Shown here: in pieces, positions 43,537 through 52,625 of the stretch | Position numbering within the stretch: position 1 is the stretch's first letter | Layout: each line of letters starts with the position of its first letter | Source of the DNA: UBA1444 sp964521625 | GTDB taxonomy: Bacteria; Bacillota; Negativicutes; UBA1444 | DNA: 64,000 nt | NCBI GenBank assembly: GCA_964521625.1 | Contig: CAZFSM010000021.1 | Location: 1-64,000, forward strand | Reading direction: 5' to 3' | Translations under genes and position numbers: made by a program | The notes under the pieces: generated by a model | Seen by the model: the letters and a program-made list of their open reading frames with translations, nothing else | What the model was told of the DNA's origin: nothing | The model's database searches: none

Positions 43537-44292
43537 TTATTTGTCGAACAGCTTGCTCAGGGCAAACTTGTTCACCTGACGATTGAGTTTGGCGATCGAG
43601 GTTGTCAGCGGAATGCTCTTCGGGCAAACCTCGGCACAGTTCTGCGCGTTACCGCAGCCGGCAATGCCTCCCGGCCCCATCAACGACTCCAGACGGCCAT
43701 CCTTCTGCATCGCTCCGGTCGGATGCGTGTTCATCAGGTGAACCTGCGCCACCGGCGCCGGGCCGATAAACTCCGACTTGTCATTAAAGTTGGGGCAGGC
43801 TTCCATGCAGCACCCGCAGGTCATGCAGCGCGACAGCGGATAGACCTCCTCTTGCTGCACTCGCGACATACGCGGTCCCGGTCCCAGGTCAGCCGTCGTG
43901 TCGACCGCCACCCAGGCCTGGACTTTTTTCAGGTTGTCAAACATCTTCTGACGGTCGACAATCAAATCCCTGACTACCGGAAATTTGCTGAGCGGCGCTA
44001 ACGTAATCGGCTGCTCAATTTTATCTACCAGGCAGGAGCAGGACTGGCGTGGTTTTCCGTTGATCACCATGGCGCAGGCGCCGCAGACTTCCTCCAGGCA
44101 GTTGCAGTCCCAAGCCACCGGTTTGGTGGTTTTCCCTTCTTTGGTGACCGGGTTTTTCTGTACTTCCATCAACGCGGATACCACGTTCATGCCCAGCGAC
44201 CAAGGAACAATAAACTCTTCAGTATAGGGGGCAGAGTCCGGCGCATCCTGCCGCTCAACAATCAGATGAACGGTTTTTTGCTGTTCGCTCAT
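43537..44292 (-). CDS. sdhB: fumarate reductase/succinate dehydrogenase iron-sulfur subunit
   Basis: The 251-residue subunit has the 2Fe-2S motif (DCNCLEEVCGACAMVINGKPRQSC) and two C-terminal cluster motifs (SRCMTCGCCMEACP and GCGNAQNCAEVCPKSIPL). It carries electrons between the flavoprotein and the quinone site of the membrane subunit. ATG 44292 has GGAGG nine bases upstream and directly follows the flavoprotein stop. In an anaerobe it probably works as fumarate reductase, but the direction cannot be told from sequence. Confidence 0.95.
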   Translation of the reverse strand: MSEQQKTVHLIVERQDAPDSAPYTEEFIVPWSLGMNVVSALMEVQKNPVTKEGKTTKPVAWDCNCLEEVCGACAMVINGKPRQSCSCLVDKIEQPITLAPLSKFPVVRDLIVDRQKMFDNLKKVQAWVAVDTTADLGPGPRMSRVQQEEVYPLSRCMTCGCCMEACPNFNDKSEFIGPAPVAQVHLMNTHPTGAMQKDGRLESLMGPGGIAGCGNAQNCAEVCPKSIPLTTSIAKLNRQVNKFALSKLFDK

Positions 44293-44293
44293 C

Positions 44294-46069
44294 TTATTTC
44301 GCCTCCTTTGCAGCCTGGCCGGCAGCGGGCTTTTTGGTGTTGTCGACGTCATAGCGGCGGGCCCTGGGCTGAATCAGCGAAGTATCGATTTCATCATAGC
44401 TGAAAGAAGGCCCGTCCGGCGTCCAGGCAGCCTTTGTCGTCTTCAACCAGTTTTCATCATCCCGTTCGGGGAAGTCCGGCTTGAAGTGACCGCCGCGGCT
44501 TTCGTTGCGACGCAACGCACCCTGTGTGATGACCCTGGAAAGCTCCAGCATGTTCCAAAGCTGTCTGGTGAACATCACTTCCTGATTGGCGTGTTTGGAT
44601 GAGTCGCTGATACCGATGTGTTTCCAGCGTTCCTGCAGTTCCGAAAGTTTTTCATCCGTTTCCTGCAGTTTGTTGTTGTAGCGCTGAATCGTGACATTTT
44701 CGGTCATCCAGTCGCCCATTTCACGATGAAGCTTGAACGGATTCTCTTTGCCGTCCATCCGCAACATGTTCTCATACACGACTTCTTCACGTTCTTTGGC
44801 CGACTGCACCGCACTGGATTCGATCGCTTTGCGGGCGCCGCGCTCCTTGGCGAAATTGACGGCGGACGGACCGACGACCATGCCGCTGTATGTGGCAGAC
44901 AACAGTGAGTTGCCGCCGAGCCGGTTGGCGCCATGATACATGTAGTCGCATTCGCCGGCCGCAAACAGGCCGGGGATATTGGTCATATGCCCGTAGTCGG
45001 TCCACAGGCCGCCCATCGAATAGTGCATGGACGGGAAAATCTTCATCGGCACTTTGCGGGGGTCTTCGCCGACGAAATTTTCGTAGATCTCGATGATTGC
45101 GCCCAGTTTACGGTCAATCTCTTTCGGGTCTAGATGCGTCAGGTCCAGATTGACCAGGTTTTGGCCGTTCAAGCCCAGACCCATTTCGGTACAGACCTTG
45201 AATATCGCCCGGGCAGCGATGTCGCGCGGCACCAGGTTGCCATAGGCAGGATACCACTCTTCAAGAAAATACCAGGGTTTGCCGTCTTTGTAAGTCCAGA
45301 TGCGGCCGCCTTCGCCGCGCGCTGACTCGGACATCAGGCGTCTTTTGTCTTCGCCCGGCAACGCGGTTGGGTGAATCTGGATGAACTCGCCGTTGCCGAA
45401 AATGGACCCCTGCTGATACGCGATAGACGCAGCTGATCCGGTGGAGATGGTCCCGTTGGTGCTGCGGCCGAATACCATGCCGAGCCCGCCGGTTGCCAAA
45501 ATGACCGCATCGGCGGTAAACGCTTCCATTCTCATGTCGTACATATTCTGGGCCACAATGCCACGGCACTCGCCATTATCGTCGAGGATCAGCCGGACAA
45601 ATTCCCACTGTTCGTATTTTTTGACCAGTTTCTGTTCTTCGTAGCGCCGCACTTGCTCATCCAGTACATACAGCAGCTGTTGACCGGTACTGGCGCCGGA
45701 AAATGCGGTGCGGGTGTGTTTTGTGCCGCCGAAAGGCCGCAGGTCGAGCAGTCCTTCCGGGGTACGGGTAAACATCATCCCCATGCGGTCAAGCAGGTGA
45801 ATCAGGCCGGGCGCCGCGTCGCACATTTCTTTTACCGGCGGTTGGTTGGCCAGGAAATCGCCGCCAAGCACGGTGTCTTCGAAATGTTGCCGGGTCGAGT
45901 CATTCTGTCCCTTCGTGTTCAGAGCGCCATTGATGCCGCCCTGGGCGCAGGCCGTGTGAGAACGTTTCACCGGCACCATCGAAAACAGTTCTACATTCTG
46001 TTTCAGTTCCGCGATGCGAACTGTGGCCATCAGACCAGCCGCACCACCACCGACTATAATAAACTTCAT
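44294..46069 (-). CDS. sdhA: fumarate reductase/succinate dehydrogenase flavoprotein subunit
   Basis: The 591-residue flavoprotein has the FAD motif IIVGGGAAGLMATVRIAE, the covalent-FAD His in KRSHTACAQGGING, and active-site regions FIQIHPTALPG and SMHYSMGGLWTDYGHMTNIPGLFAAGE. It interconverts fumarate and succinate. The order C, A, B with small gaps matches the type B enzymes of Bacillus and Wolinella. Fumarase genes lie immediately upstream in the same orientation, which supports a malate to fumarate to succinate branch. Confidence 0.97.
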   Translation of the reverse strand: MKFIIVGGGAAGLMATVRIAELKQNVELFSMVPVKRSHTACAQGGINGALNTKGQNDSTRQHFEDTVLGGDFLANQPPVKEMCDAAPGLIHLLDRMGMMFTRTPEGLLDLRPFGGTKHTRTAFSGASTGQQLLYVLDEQVRRYEEQKLVKKYEQWEFVRLILDDNGECRGIVAQNMYDMRMEAFTADAVILATGGLGMVFGRSTNGTISTGSAASIAYQQGSIFGNGEFIQIHPTALPGEDKRRLMSESARGEGGRIWTYKDGKPWYFLEEWYPAYGNLVPRDIAARAIFKVCTEMGLGLNGQNLVNLDLTHLDPKEIDRKLGAIIEIYENFVGEDPRKVPMKIFPSMHYSMGGLWTDYGHMTNIPGLFAAGECDYMYHGANRLGGNSLLSATYSGMVVGPSAVNFAKERGARKAIESSAVQSAKEREEVVYENMLRMDGKENPFKLHREMGDWMTENVTIQRYNNKLQETDEKLSELQERWKHIGISDSSKHANQEVMFTRQLWNMLELSRVITQGALRRNESRGGHFKPDFPERDDENWLKTTKAAWTPDGPSFSYDEIDTSLIQPRARRYDVDNTKKPAAGQAAKEAK

Positions 46070-46083
46070 TTCCTCACCGCCCC

Positions 46084-46695
46084 CTATACCCGGAAATATG
46101 TGAGCGCTACGAGTCCGCCTGCATTAAGCAGAACAAACATGGCCCACGCAACATATTGACTGAACTGTTGGGCCCGCGGCCCGGCGGTGATCCCCCAGGT
46201 AATCAGGAAGGTCCACAATCCGTTGGTCAGATGAAAGATCGCACAGGCCAAGCCGAGCGCATGCAAACCAAGTACGACCGGATCAGCAAAAATCTTGGCC
46301 ACCTGTGAGAAGGTCACCACCTGTCCAAGCCCGGCGCCGCCGAAGCGGAACAGCCAGACATGCCAGGCGACAAAAGCAATCGTAATATAGGCGGTAATCC
46401 GTTGCAGATAAAAATTCCAGTTGCGGGTATAAGAGTACTTCAGAACATTATTCTTTGATTCAAATGCGATGACAATCCCGTACAGGCCATGAAACAAAAG
46501 CGGTACGGCGATAAACAGGATCTCCAGTGCATATAGCATCGGCAAACTTTGTAAAAAGGCAGTGGCGGCATCAAAGGCCTTAGGACCGACAATTGCCCGG
46601 CTGATCGTGAAGACATGTTCCAATAGGAAAAAGGTCAGTGGCACTACTCCCATCAAGGAGTGTATCCGTTTCAGATAGAACTCATTGGTATTCAA
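46084..46695 (-). CDS. sdhC: succinate dehydrogenase/fumarate reductase cytochrome b558 subunit
   Basis: The 203-residue membrane protein has five hydrophobic segments, and His residues in LKRIHSLMG, FLLEHVF, LLFHGLYG, VAWHVWLF and AIFHLTNG, which match the di-haem type B anchor. It binds menaquinone and docks the A and B subunits. It starts the three-gene unit at ATG 46695 and ends 14 bases before the flavoprotein gene. Confidence 0.95.
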   Translation of the reverse strand: MNTNEFYLKRIHSLMGVVPLTFFLLEHVFTISRAIVGPKAFDAATAFLQSLPMLYALEILFIAVPLLFHGLYGIVIAFESKNNVLKYSYTRNWNFYLQRITAYITIAFVAWHVWLFRFGGAGLGQVVTFSQVAKIFADPVVLGLHALGLACAIFHLTNGLWTFLITWGITAGPRAQQFSQYVAWAMFVLLNAGGLVALTYFRV

Positions 46696-46725
46696 CGCTT
46701 CATCCCCTCCTTGCTTTTGAATCGA

Positions 46726-47286
46726 CTATTCCTGAACATATGGCGCCTGACCTACTTGGTAGAAGTCCTTGCCTTCGGCATCCATCACGACAATCATCGG
46801 AAAGTCTTCCACTGTCATGCTTGCCACCGCTTCCGGTCCCAACTCACCGTAGGCCAGCACTTTATACTCTTTGACCCGTTTGGCAATCAGGGCGCCAGCG
46901 CCACCGACTGCGGCAAAGTAGACAACCCCATGTTTTTTCATTGCGTCGATGACTGCCTGGCTGCGGTTTCCTTTACCGATCATGCCGCGAAGTCCCTGTT
47001 CAATCAGGCGCGGTGTGTAGCTGTCCATCCGGCCGGAAGTCGTCGGGCCGGCGGAGCCGATCGGTTCGCCTGGTTTAGCCGGCGATGGTCCCACATAATA
47101 AACGACTTGGTCTTTCAGGTCGACTGGCAGCGGTTGCCCAGCGTCCAGTGCTTCCACCATCAGTTTGTGCGCCGCATCACGGGCGGCGATGATTGTGCCG
47201 GAAATCAATACGCTATCGCCGGCTTTCAGCGAGCGGGCGACGGATTCATCAAATGGCGCGGTTATGCGAATCGGTTGTTTTGCCAT
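46726..47286 (-). CDS. fumB: class I fumarate hydratase, beta subunit (C-terminal type)
   Basis: The 186-residue protein begins AKQPIRITAPFDESVARSLK and contains GDSVLISGTIIAARDAAHK, SAGPTTSGRMDSYTP and ALIAKRVKEYKVLAYGELGPEAV, the pattern of the beta half of two-subunit Fe-S fumarases. It needs the alpha subunit encoded just upstream. ATG 47286 follows AGGAGGG. L-tartrate dehydratase is a close alternative, but the neighbouring fumarate reductase favours fumarase. Confidence 0.88.
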   Translation of the reverse strand: MAKQPIRITAPFDESVARSLKAGDSVLISGTIIAARDAAHKLMVEALDAGQPLPVDLKDQVVYYVGPSPAKPGEPIGSAGPTTSGRMDSYTPRLIEQGLRGMIGKGNRSQAVIDAMKKHGVVYFAAVGGAGALIAKRVKEYKVLAYGELGPEAVASMTVEDFPMIVVMDAEGKDFYQVGQAPYVQE

Positions 47287-47300
47287 CTCTGCCAACCCTC

Positions 47301-48146
47301 CTACAACTCTACTTCGGCGTGCCGGGCTGCATGACAATTGATATTGACTGCAACCGGCAAGCTGGCGATATGCGTGGGATACCATTCAATATTGACTTTG
47401 AGCGCTGTTGTACGACCGCCGAGTCCTTGCGGCCCGATGCCGGTTTTGTTGATCAGGGTCAGCAGTTCTTCTTCGAGCGCCGCATAACGCGGGTCAGCAT
47501 TGTGGCTCTCGATATCGCGGGCTGCGGCGCGCTTGGAACAAATCGCCGCCATTTCCATCGTCCCGCCAAGTCCGACGCCGACCACCATCGGCGGACAGGA
47601 ATTCGAACCGGCTGCTTTGACTACGTCGACCACGAATTTTTTCACACCGGCAACACCGTCTGCCGGCACCATCATTTTCAGGGCGCTCTTGTTTTCCGAC
47701 CCGGCGCCTTTAGGCGCCAGTTTGATTTTCACTTTGTCGCCGGACACGATCCGGGTGTGAATGATGGCCGGGGTATTGTTTTTGGTATTGGTCCGGTCAA
47801 ACAGCGGTTCTGCCACTGCTGATTTACGCAGATAGTATTCCACATAACCCTTGGCCACTCCTGCATGAATCGCCTCTTCCATGTCGCCACCGACTAAATG
47901 CACATCTTGCCCTACATCGACAAACACGATGGCCAGTCCCGTGTCCTGGCAAATCGGCCTATCTTCGTTGCGGGCGATGTCCGCATTCTCCAGCAGCTGC
48001 CCCAGAATTTCCTGGCCGCTGGGGGACGGTTCAGCGATCCGAGCTTTTTGAAAAGCTTCATAAACATCCTTGGGTAAGTAACAGTTAGCCTGTTTGGCCA
48101 GTTGGGCAACAGCCTCCGTGATAGCAGAAACCTGCAGTTCTCGCAT
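47301..48146 (-). CDS. fumA: class I fumarate hydratase, alpha subunit (N-terminal type)
   Basis: The 281-residue Fe-S subunit has DRPICQDTGLAIVFVDVGQD, GSNSCPPMVVGVGLGGTMEMA and NCHAARHAEVEL; the three Cys would hold the 4Fe-4S cluster that binds malate or fumarate. It forms the enzyme with the beta subunit 14 bases downstream and hydrates fumarate to L-malate reversibly. An 11-bp inverted repeat lies 28 bases upstream of its start. As for the beta subunit, tartrate dehydratase is an alternative. Confidence 0.9.
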   Translation of the reverse strand: MRELQVSAITEAVAQLAKQANCYLPKDVYEAFQKARIAEPSPSGQEILGQLLENADIARNEDRPICQDTGLAIVFVDVGQDVHLVGGDMEEAIHAGVAKGYVEYYLRKSAVAEPLFDRTNTKNNTPAIIHTRIVSGDKVKIKLAPKGAGSENKSALKMMVPADGVAGVKKFVVDVVKAAGSNSCPPMVVGVGLGGTMEMAAICSKRAAARDIESHNADPRYAALEEELLTLINKTGIGPQGLGGRTTALKVNIEWYPTHIASLPVAVNINCHAARHAEVEL

Positions 48147-48173
48147 ATTCTTCGCTTCTTTCCTGATTATTTG

Positions 48174-48207
48174 AACTGACTATACCTTTGCCAAGATATA
48201 GCCAGTT
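48174..48207. repeat. inverted repeat between transporter and fumarase genes
   Basis: AACTGACTATA (48174-48184) and TATAGCCAGTT (48197-48207) pair over 11 bp with one mismatch and a 12-base loop. On the transcribed minus strand no T-run follows, so this is a weak terminator at best; it may be an operator or mRNA-processing hairpin that sets fumarase expression apart from the transporter. Confidence 0.5.
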
Positions 48208-48255
48208 TTCACTGTACAGGCTTATCTTTCTACAAGTACTGGCACAACTCGCGGT

Positions 48256-49659
48256 TTACCAGAGTCCGACGATTTTCCACCAAAATGCGCCGAAACCGAT
48301 GAAAATAACCATATTGACCAGCGAAACGATAAAACCGAGTTTCCACCAGGTGCCTTGCGGCGTGTAGCCTGCGCCATAATAAATCGGCGCCGGGCCAGTG
48401 GAATAGTGAGTCAGACCGCCGAACAAGGCGGAAATAACGCCCAGACTCATAGCTGCCAGGAAAGGAGGCGCGCCAGTACCGACCGCCACTGCCAAAAATG
48501 CGGCGTACATGGCAGTAACATGCGCCGATAGGCTGGCAAAGGCATAGTGTGAGTACATGTAAACAAGCAACAGGATGCCGAGCGCCACCATCCAGGATAT
48601 GCCCGCCAGCGAACCGGCCACCAGTTTGGCAAACCAGGCGATCAGGCCTACCTTGTTCAGTGCTCCGGCCATACTGATCAGACCGCCCATCCAGATGAGG
48701 GTATCCCAGGCGCCTTTTTCTTCCAGAACATCTTTCCATTCAATGGCCTGTCCGAGCAGCATCAGGCCGACGCAAACCACAGCAACAACTGTGGCATTCA
48801 ACTTGGTGTAACCCGAGGTAGCCCAGAGAACCAGCGCCAGTACGAATACAAACGCCACAACCTTCTCGCCAAAAGACATCGGGCCCATTTTAGCGAGTTC
48901 TGCGGAGGCAATTTCTTTGGCCTCCGGCGTTTTGTCGATTTCCGGCGGATACAGTTTATACATGAGATAAGGAACCACTGCAATCGCGATTAGGCCGGGA
49001 ACAACCGCTGCCAAAGCCCAGGTTCCCCAGTTGAGGTCGACTTTGGCGGTCTGCATCGCCATCGCCGCCACCAAAGTATTCGGTGCGACGGAGGTTAAAA
49101 ACATAGCCGAGGTAATCGTATTGCCCTGAAATGCAGTTGCCATCAGATAGGCGCCGATTTTACGCGAGCTCGGACCTGGTTCCGAACCGAAGGCAGTTGC
49201 GAGACTCCGAACGATCGGATACATGATACCGCCGCCGCGTGCGGTGTTGGAAGGCGTGGCCGGAGCAATGATCAAATCGCTGAGCACCATGGCATAGCCG
49301 AGTTTCAGCGAACTGTCGCCAATCGCTCCCATGATTTTATAGGCGATCCGTTTACCCAATCCGGTCTTGATAAAGCCCTTGGCAAACAGAAATGCCGAAA
49401 CAATCAGCCACATGGTGACATCGCCGAAACCGACCAAAATCTCAGCCGGCGACATAACGTTGAGCAAGGCTGCAGCGCCAAGCGCGATAAAGGCGACGGC
49501 GCCAATCGGCAGTGGCTGCAGAATGAAGCCAAGAATCGTGGCGGTAAACACGGCGAATAAATGCCATGCCTGCGGTTTAAGGCCGGCCGGAGTGGGGATA
49601 AACCAGATGATAAGTCCGACAACCACTGCGATGAGTCCATTTCTCAGGTTCGCGTTCAT
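48256..49659 (-). CDS. DASS/SLC13-family carboxylate transporter
   Basis: The 467-residue membrane protein has about 12 segments and the family's SNT motif in LIIAPATPSNTARGGGIMYP, plus a second-half counterpart near GLTHYSTGPAPIYYGAGY. This branch (DIT1/CitT/TtdT-like) exchanges dicarboxylates or tricarboxylates such as malate, fumarate, succinate, citrate or tartrate. ATG 49659 is five bases after GGGGGAG. Fumarase and fumarate reductase downstream suggest a C4-dicarboxylate/succinate antiporter. A LysR regulator is divergent, 247 bp away. Confidence 0.92.
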   Translation of the reverse strand: MNANLRNGLIAVVVGLIIWFIPTPAGLKPQAWHLFAVFTATILGFILQPLPIGAVAFIALGAAALLNVMSPAEILVGFGDVTMWLIVSAFLFAKGFIKTGLGKRIAYKIMGAIGDSSLKLGYAMVLSDLIIAPATPSNTARGGGIMYPIVRSLATAFGSEPGPSSRKIGAYLMATAFQGNTITSAMFLTSVAPNTLVAAMAMQTAKVDLNWGTWALAAVVPGLIAIAVVPYLMYKLYPPEIDKTPEAKEIASAELAKMGPMSFGEKVVAFVFVLALVLWATSGYTKLNATVVAVVCVGLMLLGQAIEWKDVLEEKGAWDTLIWMGGLISMAGALNKVGLIAWFAKLVAGSLAGISWMVALGILLLVYMYSHYAFASLSAHVTAMYAAFLAVAVGTGAPPFLAAMSLGVISALFGGLTHYSTGPAPIYYGAGYTPQGTWWKLGFIVSLVNMVIFIGFGAFWWKIVGLW

Positions 49660-49906
49660 GAATTCTCCCCCTTTATTTTTTTCTTGGTTATTTATATATG
49701 CAGTATCACTATCCATAAATATTTTTCATCGGCTATTAGCTTGACAAAACTACAACGGAGCTTTTTTTGTTCTTTTGCGTCCTTTTTCAGCCTTAATACA
49801 GTCCTTTTATTTACTATAACATTCTGTCTCTTTAAATATCCAATAGATGGCGAGAATGATATAATAAATAATTGTAATGATCTTTGCACGAAGTGAGGGA
49901 TGCGAC

Positions 49907-50809
49907 TTGGAAATCCGGCAGCTGGAGTACTTTGTTTCTGTCGTTGAAACAAACAGTTTTACCAAAGCAGCGGAAAAACAATATGTCAGTCAACCCTGCA
50001 TCACGCATTCGATTCACAAACTGGAAGAAGAACTGGGAATCGAGTTGTTTGACCGCAGTCAAAAAAAATCGCCGCTCACTGATGAAGGCAAACGGTTTTA
50101 TCTGCGCGCCTGCAAGCTGCTGAACGAACTGCGGGACACGATGACGGAAATGAATGAACTGCGCAACCTGGCCAGAGGCACGATCAATCTGGCCATCCCG
50201 CCGATGATCGGCAGTTGCCTGTTTCCTTATTTATTCACTAGTTTTCAGACCAAATATCCCCATTTAACGTTAAATGTCTGTGAAGAAGGTTCGTTTTCCG
50301 CCCACCGGATGATTGAACAGGAAGAGCTGGATCTGGGAATCATTATTCTGCCCGAACCGAATTTAGAGACTCTCCAATCTGTTCAACTTACCCAGCAGGA
50401 AATCCTGCTTGTCGTCGCGCCGACGCATCCGTTGGCCCAGCGCGAATCTGTGTCTTTTGCCGATTTGCGGCAGGAAAAATTCATCCTGTTCAAAAGCAAC
50501 TTCTTTCAGCGACATGCCATTTTGAACCGCTGCCAGCAAGAAAACATCGAACCCAATATCGTGTTCAATTCCAGCCAGGTTGAGACAGTCAAATCACTGG
50601 TATCCCATGGCATCGGCATCTCTTTTTTGATGCAGATGGCGGTACAGGGGTTGCCGGGCATTGTGGGAGTTCCGCTCAACCCGCCGATCCATGTCAAAAT
50701 CGGCTTAGCCTGGAAAAAAGGCCGACAACTTTCCCCGTCGGCCCGCGCCTTCATCAATCTGGTCACCTCTGAAACCGAAAAAGCTCTGGCGATTCCAAAA
50801 ATTTGCTAG
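49907..50809 (+). CDS. LysR-family transcriptional regulator
   Basis: The 300-residue protein has the LysR N-terminal helix-turn-helix (EIRQLEYFVSVVETNSFTKAAEKQYVSQPCITHSIHKLEEELGIELFDRS) and a two-lobe effector domain (GTINLAIPPMIGSCLFPYLF...; LVSHGIGISFLMQMAVQGLPG). TTG 49907, eight bases after GAGGG, gives the usual start M-E-I-R-Q-L-E-Y-F; ATG 49877 has no ribosome site. Its position suggests that it controls the divergent carboxylate transporter and perhaps the fumarase/fumarate reductase genes. Its stop codon overlaps that of the convergent leuD-like gene at CTAG. Confidence 0.93.
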   Translation: MEIRQLEYFVSVVETNSFTKAAEKQYVSQPCITHSIHKLEEELGIELFDRSQKKSPLTDEGKRFYLRACKLLNELRDTMTEMNELRNLARGTINLAIPPMIGSCLFPYLFTSFQTKYPHLTLNVCEEGSFSAHRMIEQEELDLGIIILPEPNLETLQSVQLTQQEILLVVAPTHPLAQRESVSFADLRQEKFILFKSNFFQRHAILNRCQQENIEPNIVFNSSQVETVKSLVSHGIGISFLMQMAVQGLPGIVGVPLNPPIHVKIGLAWKKGRQLSPSARAFINLVTSETEKALAIPKIC

Positions 50810-51312
50810 CCTTCCATCTGCTTTTTAATCAGCGGCTTGATTCCGCCACTGGCCAAAATATTCATCACATAGTCGGAAAGCGGTTGAGCCTGCAGTTTTT
50901 GGCCGGAAGTTTTATTGACTACAGTGCCGCTAGCCATGTCAAATTCTAAAACGTCTCCCCGGTTCACGATTTTGCTGATCCCGGGACAGACAATTAACGG
51001 CACCCCCAAATTGATTGCATTACGATAAAAAATACGGCCAAAAGAATCGGCGAGAATCGCCCCTACGCCAGCGGCCTTCAGTGTTACCGCTGCATGCTCA
51101 CGGCTCGAACCGCAGCCAAAATTGGTCGCAGCAACAATCAGGTCGCCCGGCTGCACTTCTTTGACAAAGTTGGGGTCGGCGCCTTCCAGCGCATGTTTGC
51201 CAACCTGGTCAGGATCGGTCAGATCGAGAAAACGTCCGGGATAAATCTGGTCAGTATCAATATTCGGTCCATAAACAAACGCTTTGCCAGTTAATATCTT
51301 TTGCACGCTCAT
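50806..51312 (-). CDS. LeuD-like small subunit of an aconitase-family hydro-lyase
   Basis: The 168-residue swivel-domain protein has GPNIDTDQIYPGRFLDL, NFGCGSSREHAAVTLKAAGVGAILADSFGRIFYRNAINLGVPLIV, typical of LeuD and its relatives. With the LeuC-like partner it should dehydrate or isomerise a 2- or 3-hydroxy dicarboxylate. No other leucine genes are near. The setting (LarA racemase, fumarase, dicarboxylate transporter) favours a catabolic hydro-lyase such as a maleate/citraconate hydratase or 2,3-dimethylmalate dehydratase. The start could also be GTG 51306 behind AGGGG. Confidence 0.85.
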   Translation of the reverse strand: MSVQKILTGKAFVYGPNIDTDQIYPGRFLDLTDPDQVGKHALEGADPNFVKEVQPGDLIVAATNFGCGSSREHAAVTLKAAGVGAILADSFGRIFYRNAINLGVPLIVCPGISKIVNRGDVLEFDMASGTVVNKTSGQKLQAQPLSDYVMNILASGGIKPLIKKQMEG

Positions 51313-51317
51313 CACCC

Positions 51318-52571
51318 CTATTTCAAGTATTCGGTCGGATCAACGATTTTTCCGGCTAGCGCCGCTGCAGCAACCGATGCCGGTGAGCCCAGATAAATTT
51401 CGGCTTTGGCCGATCCCATCCGACCGGGGAAGTTCCGACTGGATGCGGTAATACAGGTTTCACCCGATCCCAGCATCCCTTCGTGGGTTCCCAGACAAGC
51501 TGCGCAGCCGGGGGTAACAAAGGTTGCGCCCGCCTCAATCAATGTTTTCATCGTCCCATTGGCCATGGCTTCAAGCAATACTGCCTTGGACGCAGGCACT
51601 ACTATAAATCGAGTACGCGGGTTGATTTTTTTCCCTTGCAGGATACCGGCGGCAATCGCCAGGTCGTCAGCCCGTCCACCTGTACAGGTGCCAAGAAATG
51701 CCTGATTGATCGGCGTTCCCACATATTTTGCAATCGGCGCCACATTATCCACGCTGTGCGGCGCCGCAATCTGCGGGGGCATCCCGGTCACGTCAAACGT
51801 GTGTTCCGCTGCATATTGGTATCCTGGATCGGTTGTGAAAATCTCATATTCGTGCTGAACTTTGTCGCGCAAAAATTCCAGCGTGATTTCATCCGGCTGG
51901 ATATAGGCGGTTTTGGCGCCCAGTTCGGTCGTCATATTGCATAGCGCCATGCGTTCGGAAATACTGAGTTGTTTGAGTACGGGCCCGGTGAATTCGACGC
52001 CGCGATACACACCGTAATCTGCGCCCAAAGCGCCAATCACTTTTAGAATGACATCCTTGGCAAACACGCCGTGCGGCAGCGTGCCGTCCAAATGAATCCG
52101 GATAATTTCCGGGATGCGGAACCACAACTGCCCGGTCGCCATGATGATCGCCAGGTCGGTGGCGCCAACGCCGGTGCCGAATGCGCCAAAGGCGCCGTGT
52201 ATCGTGGTGTGCGAATCGGTGATGACCAGCACCTGGCCCGGATAGACCAGTCCTTTGTCAGCCATGACCTGATGGCAAACGCCCTGATCGACATCCATCA
52301 ACAAATCGATACCCTGTTCCCAGCAAAACTCGCGGAACTGCTTTTGATTGTCGGCCTGCATGATCGTCGATGCCGGCGCGTAATGGTCGAGAAAAACCAC
52401 GATTTTATTCGGGTCGTGAACTTTTTTGCCGCCCATTTCAAAAAAGGAACGCAGCGTTTGCAGGTACAAGTCATTGATCCCGGCCATATCTACTTTACAA
52501 TTGACAATTTCACCAGTGGTGACTGTCGGTTTGCCCGCCGCCCGGGCCAGGATTTTTTCGATCGCATGCAT
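51318..52571 (-). CDS. LeuC-like large subunit of an aconitase-family hydro-lyase
   Basis: The 417-residue protein has the aconitase-family cluster cysteines in QAFLGTCTGGRADDLAIAA and FVTPGCAACLGTHEGMLG, and substrate-binding VITDSHTTIHGAFGAFGTGVGATDLA and RNFPGRMGSAKAEIYLGSP. The length fits the short archaeal/HACN-type LeuC group, which includes isopropylmalate isomerase, homoaconitase, dimethylmalate dehydratase and maleate hydratase; the sequence alone does not decide. It follows the PrpR_N-chemoreceptor gene by 54 bases and precedes leuD by a few bases. Confidence 0.87.
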   Translation of the reverse strand: MHAIEKILARAAGKPTVTTGEIVNCKVDMAGINDLYLQTLRSFFEMGGKKVHDPNKIVVFLDHYAPASTIMQADNQKQFREFCWEQGIDLLMDVDQGVCHQVMADKGLVYPGQVLVITDSHTTIHGAFGAFGTGVGATDLAIIMATGQLWFRIPEIIRIHLDGTLPHGVFAKDVILKVIGALGADYGVYRGVEFTGPVLKQLSISERMALCNMTTELGAKTAYIQPDEITLEFLRDKVQHEYEIFTTDPGYQYAAEHTFDVTGMPPQIAAPHSVDNVAPIAKYVGTPINQAFLGTCTGGRADDLAIAAGILQGKKINPRTRFIVVPASKAVLLEAMANGTMKTLIEAGATFVTPGCAACLGTHEGMLGSGETCITASSRNFPGRMGSAKAEIYLGSPASVAAAALAGKIVDPTEYLK

Positions 52572-52625
52572 TGTGTGATAACCCCCTAAAATAATATTCG
52601 ACTCATTGATTCAACCGAACCCTGC

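Noticed and set aside
50806..52571. leuC/leuD as leucine biosynthesis genes
   Set aside because: The families fit, but leuA and leuB are absent and the neighbours are catabolic, so the gene symbols were withheld.
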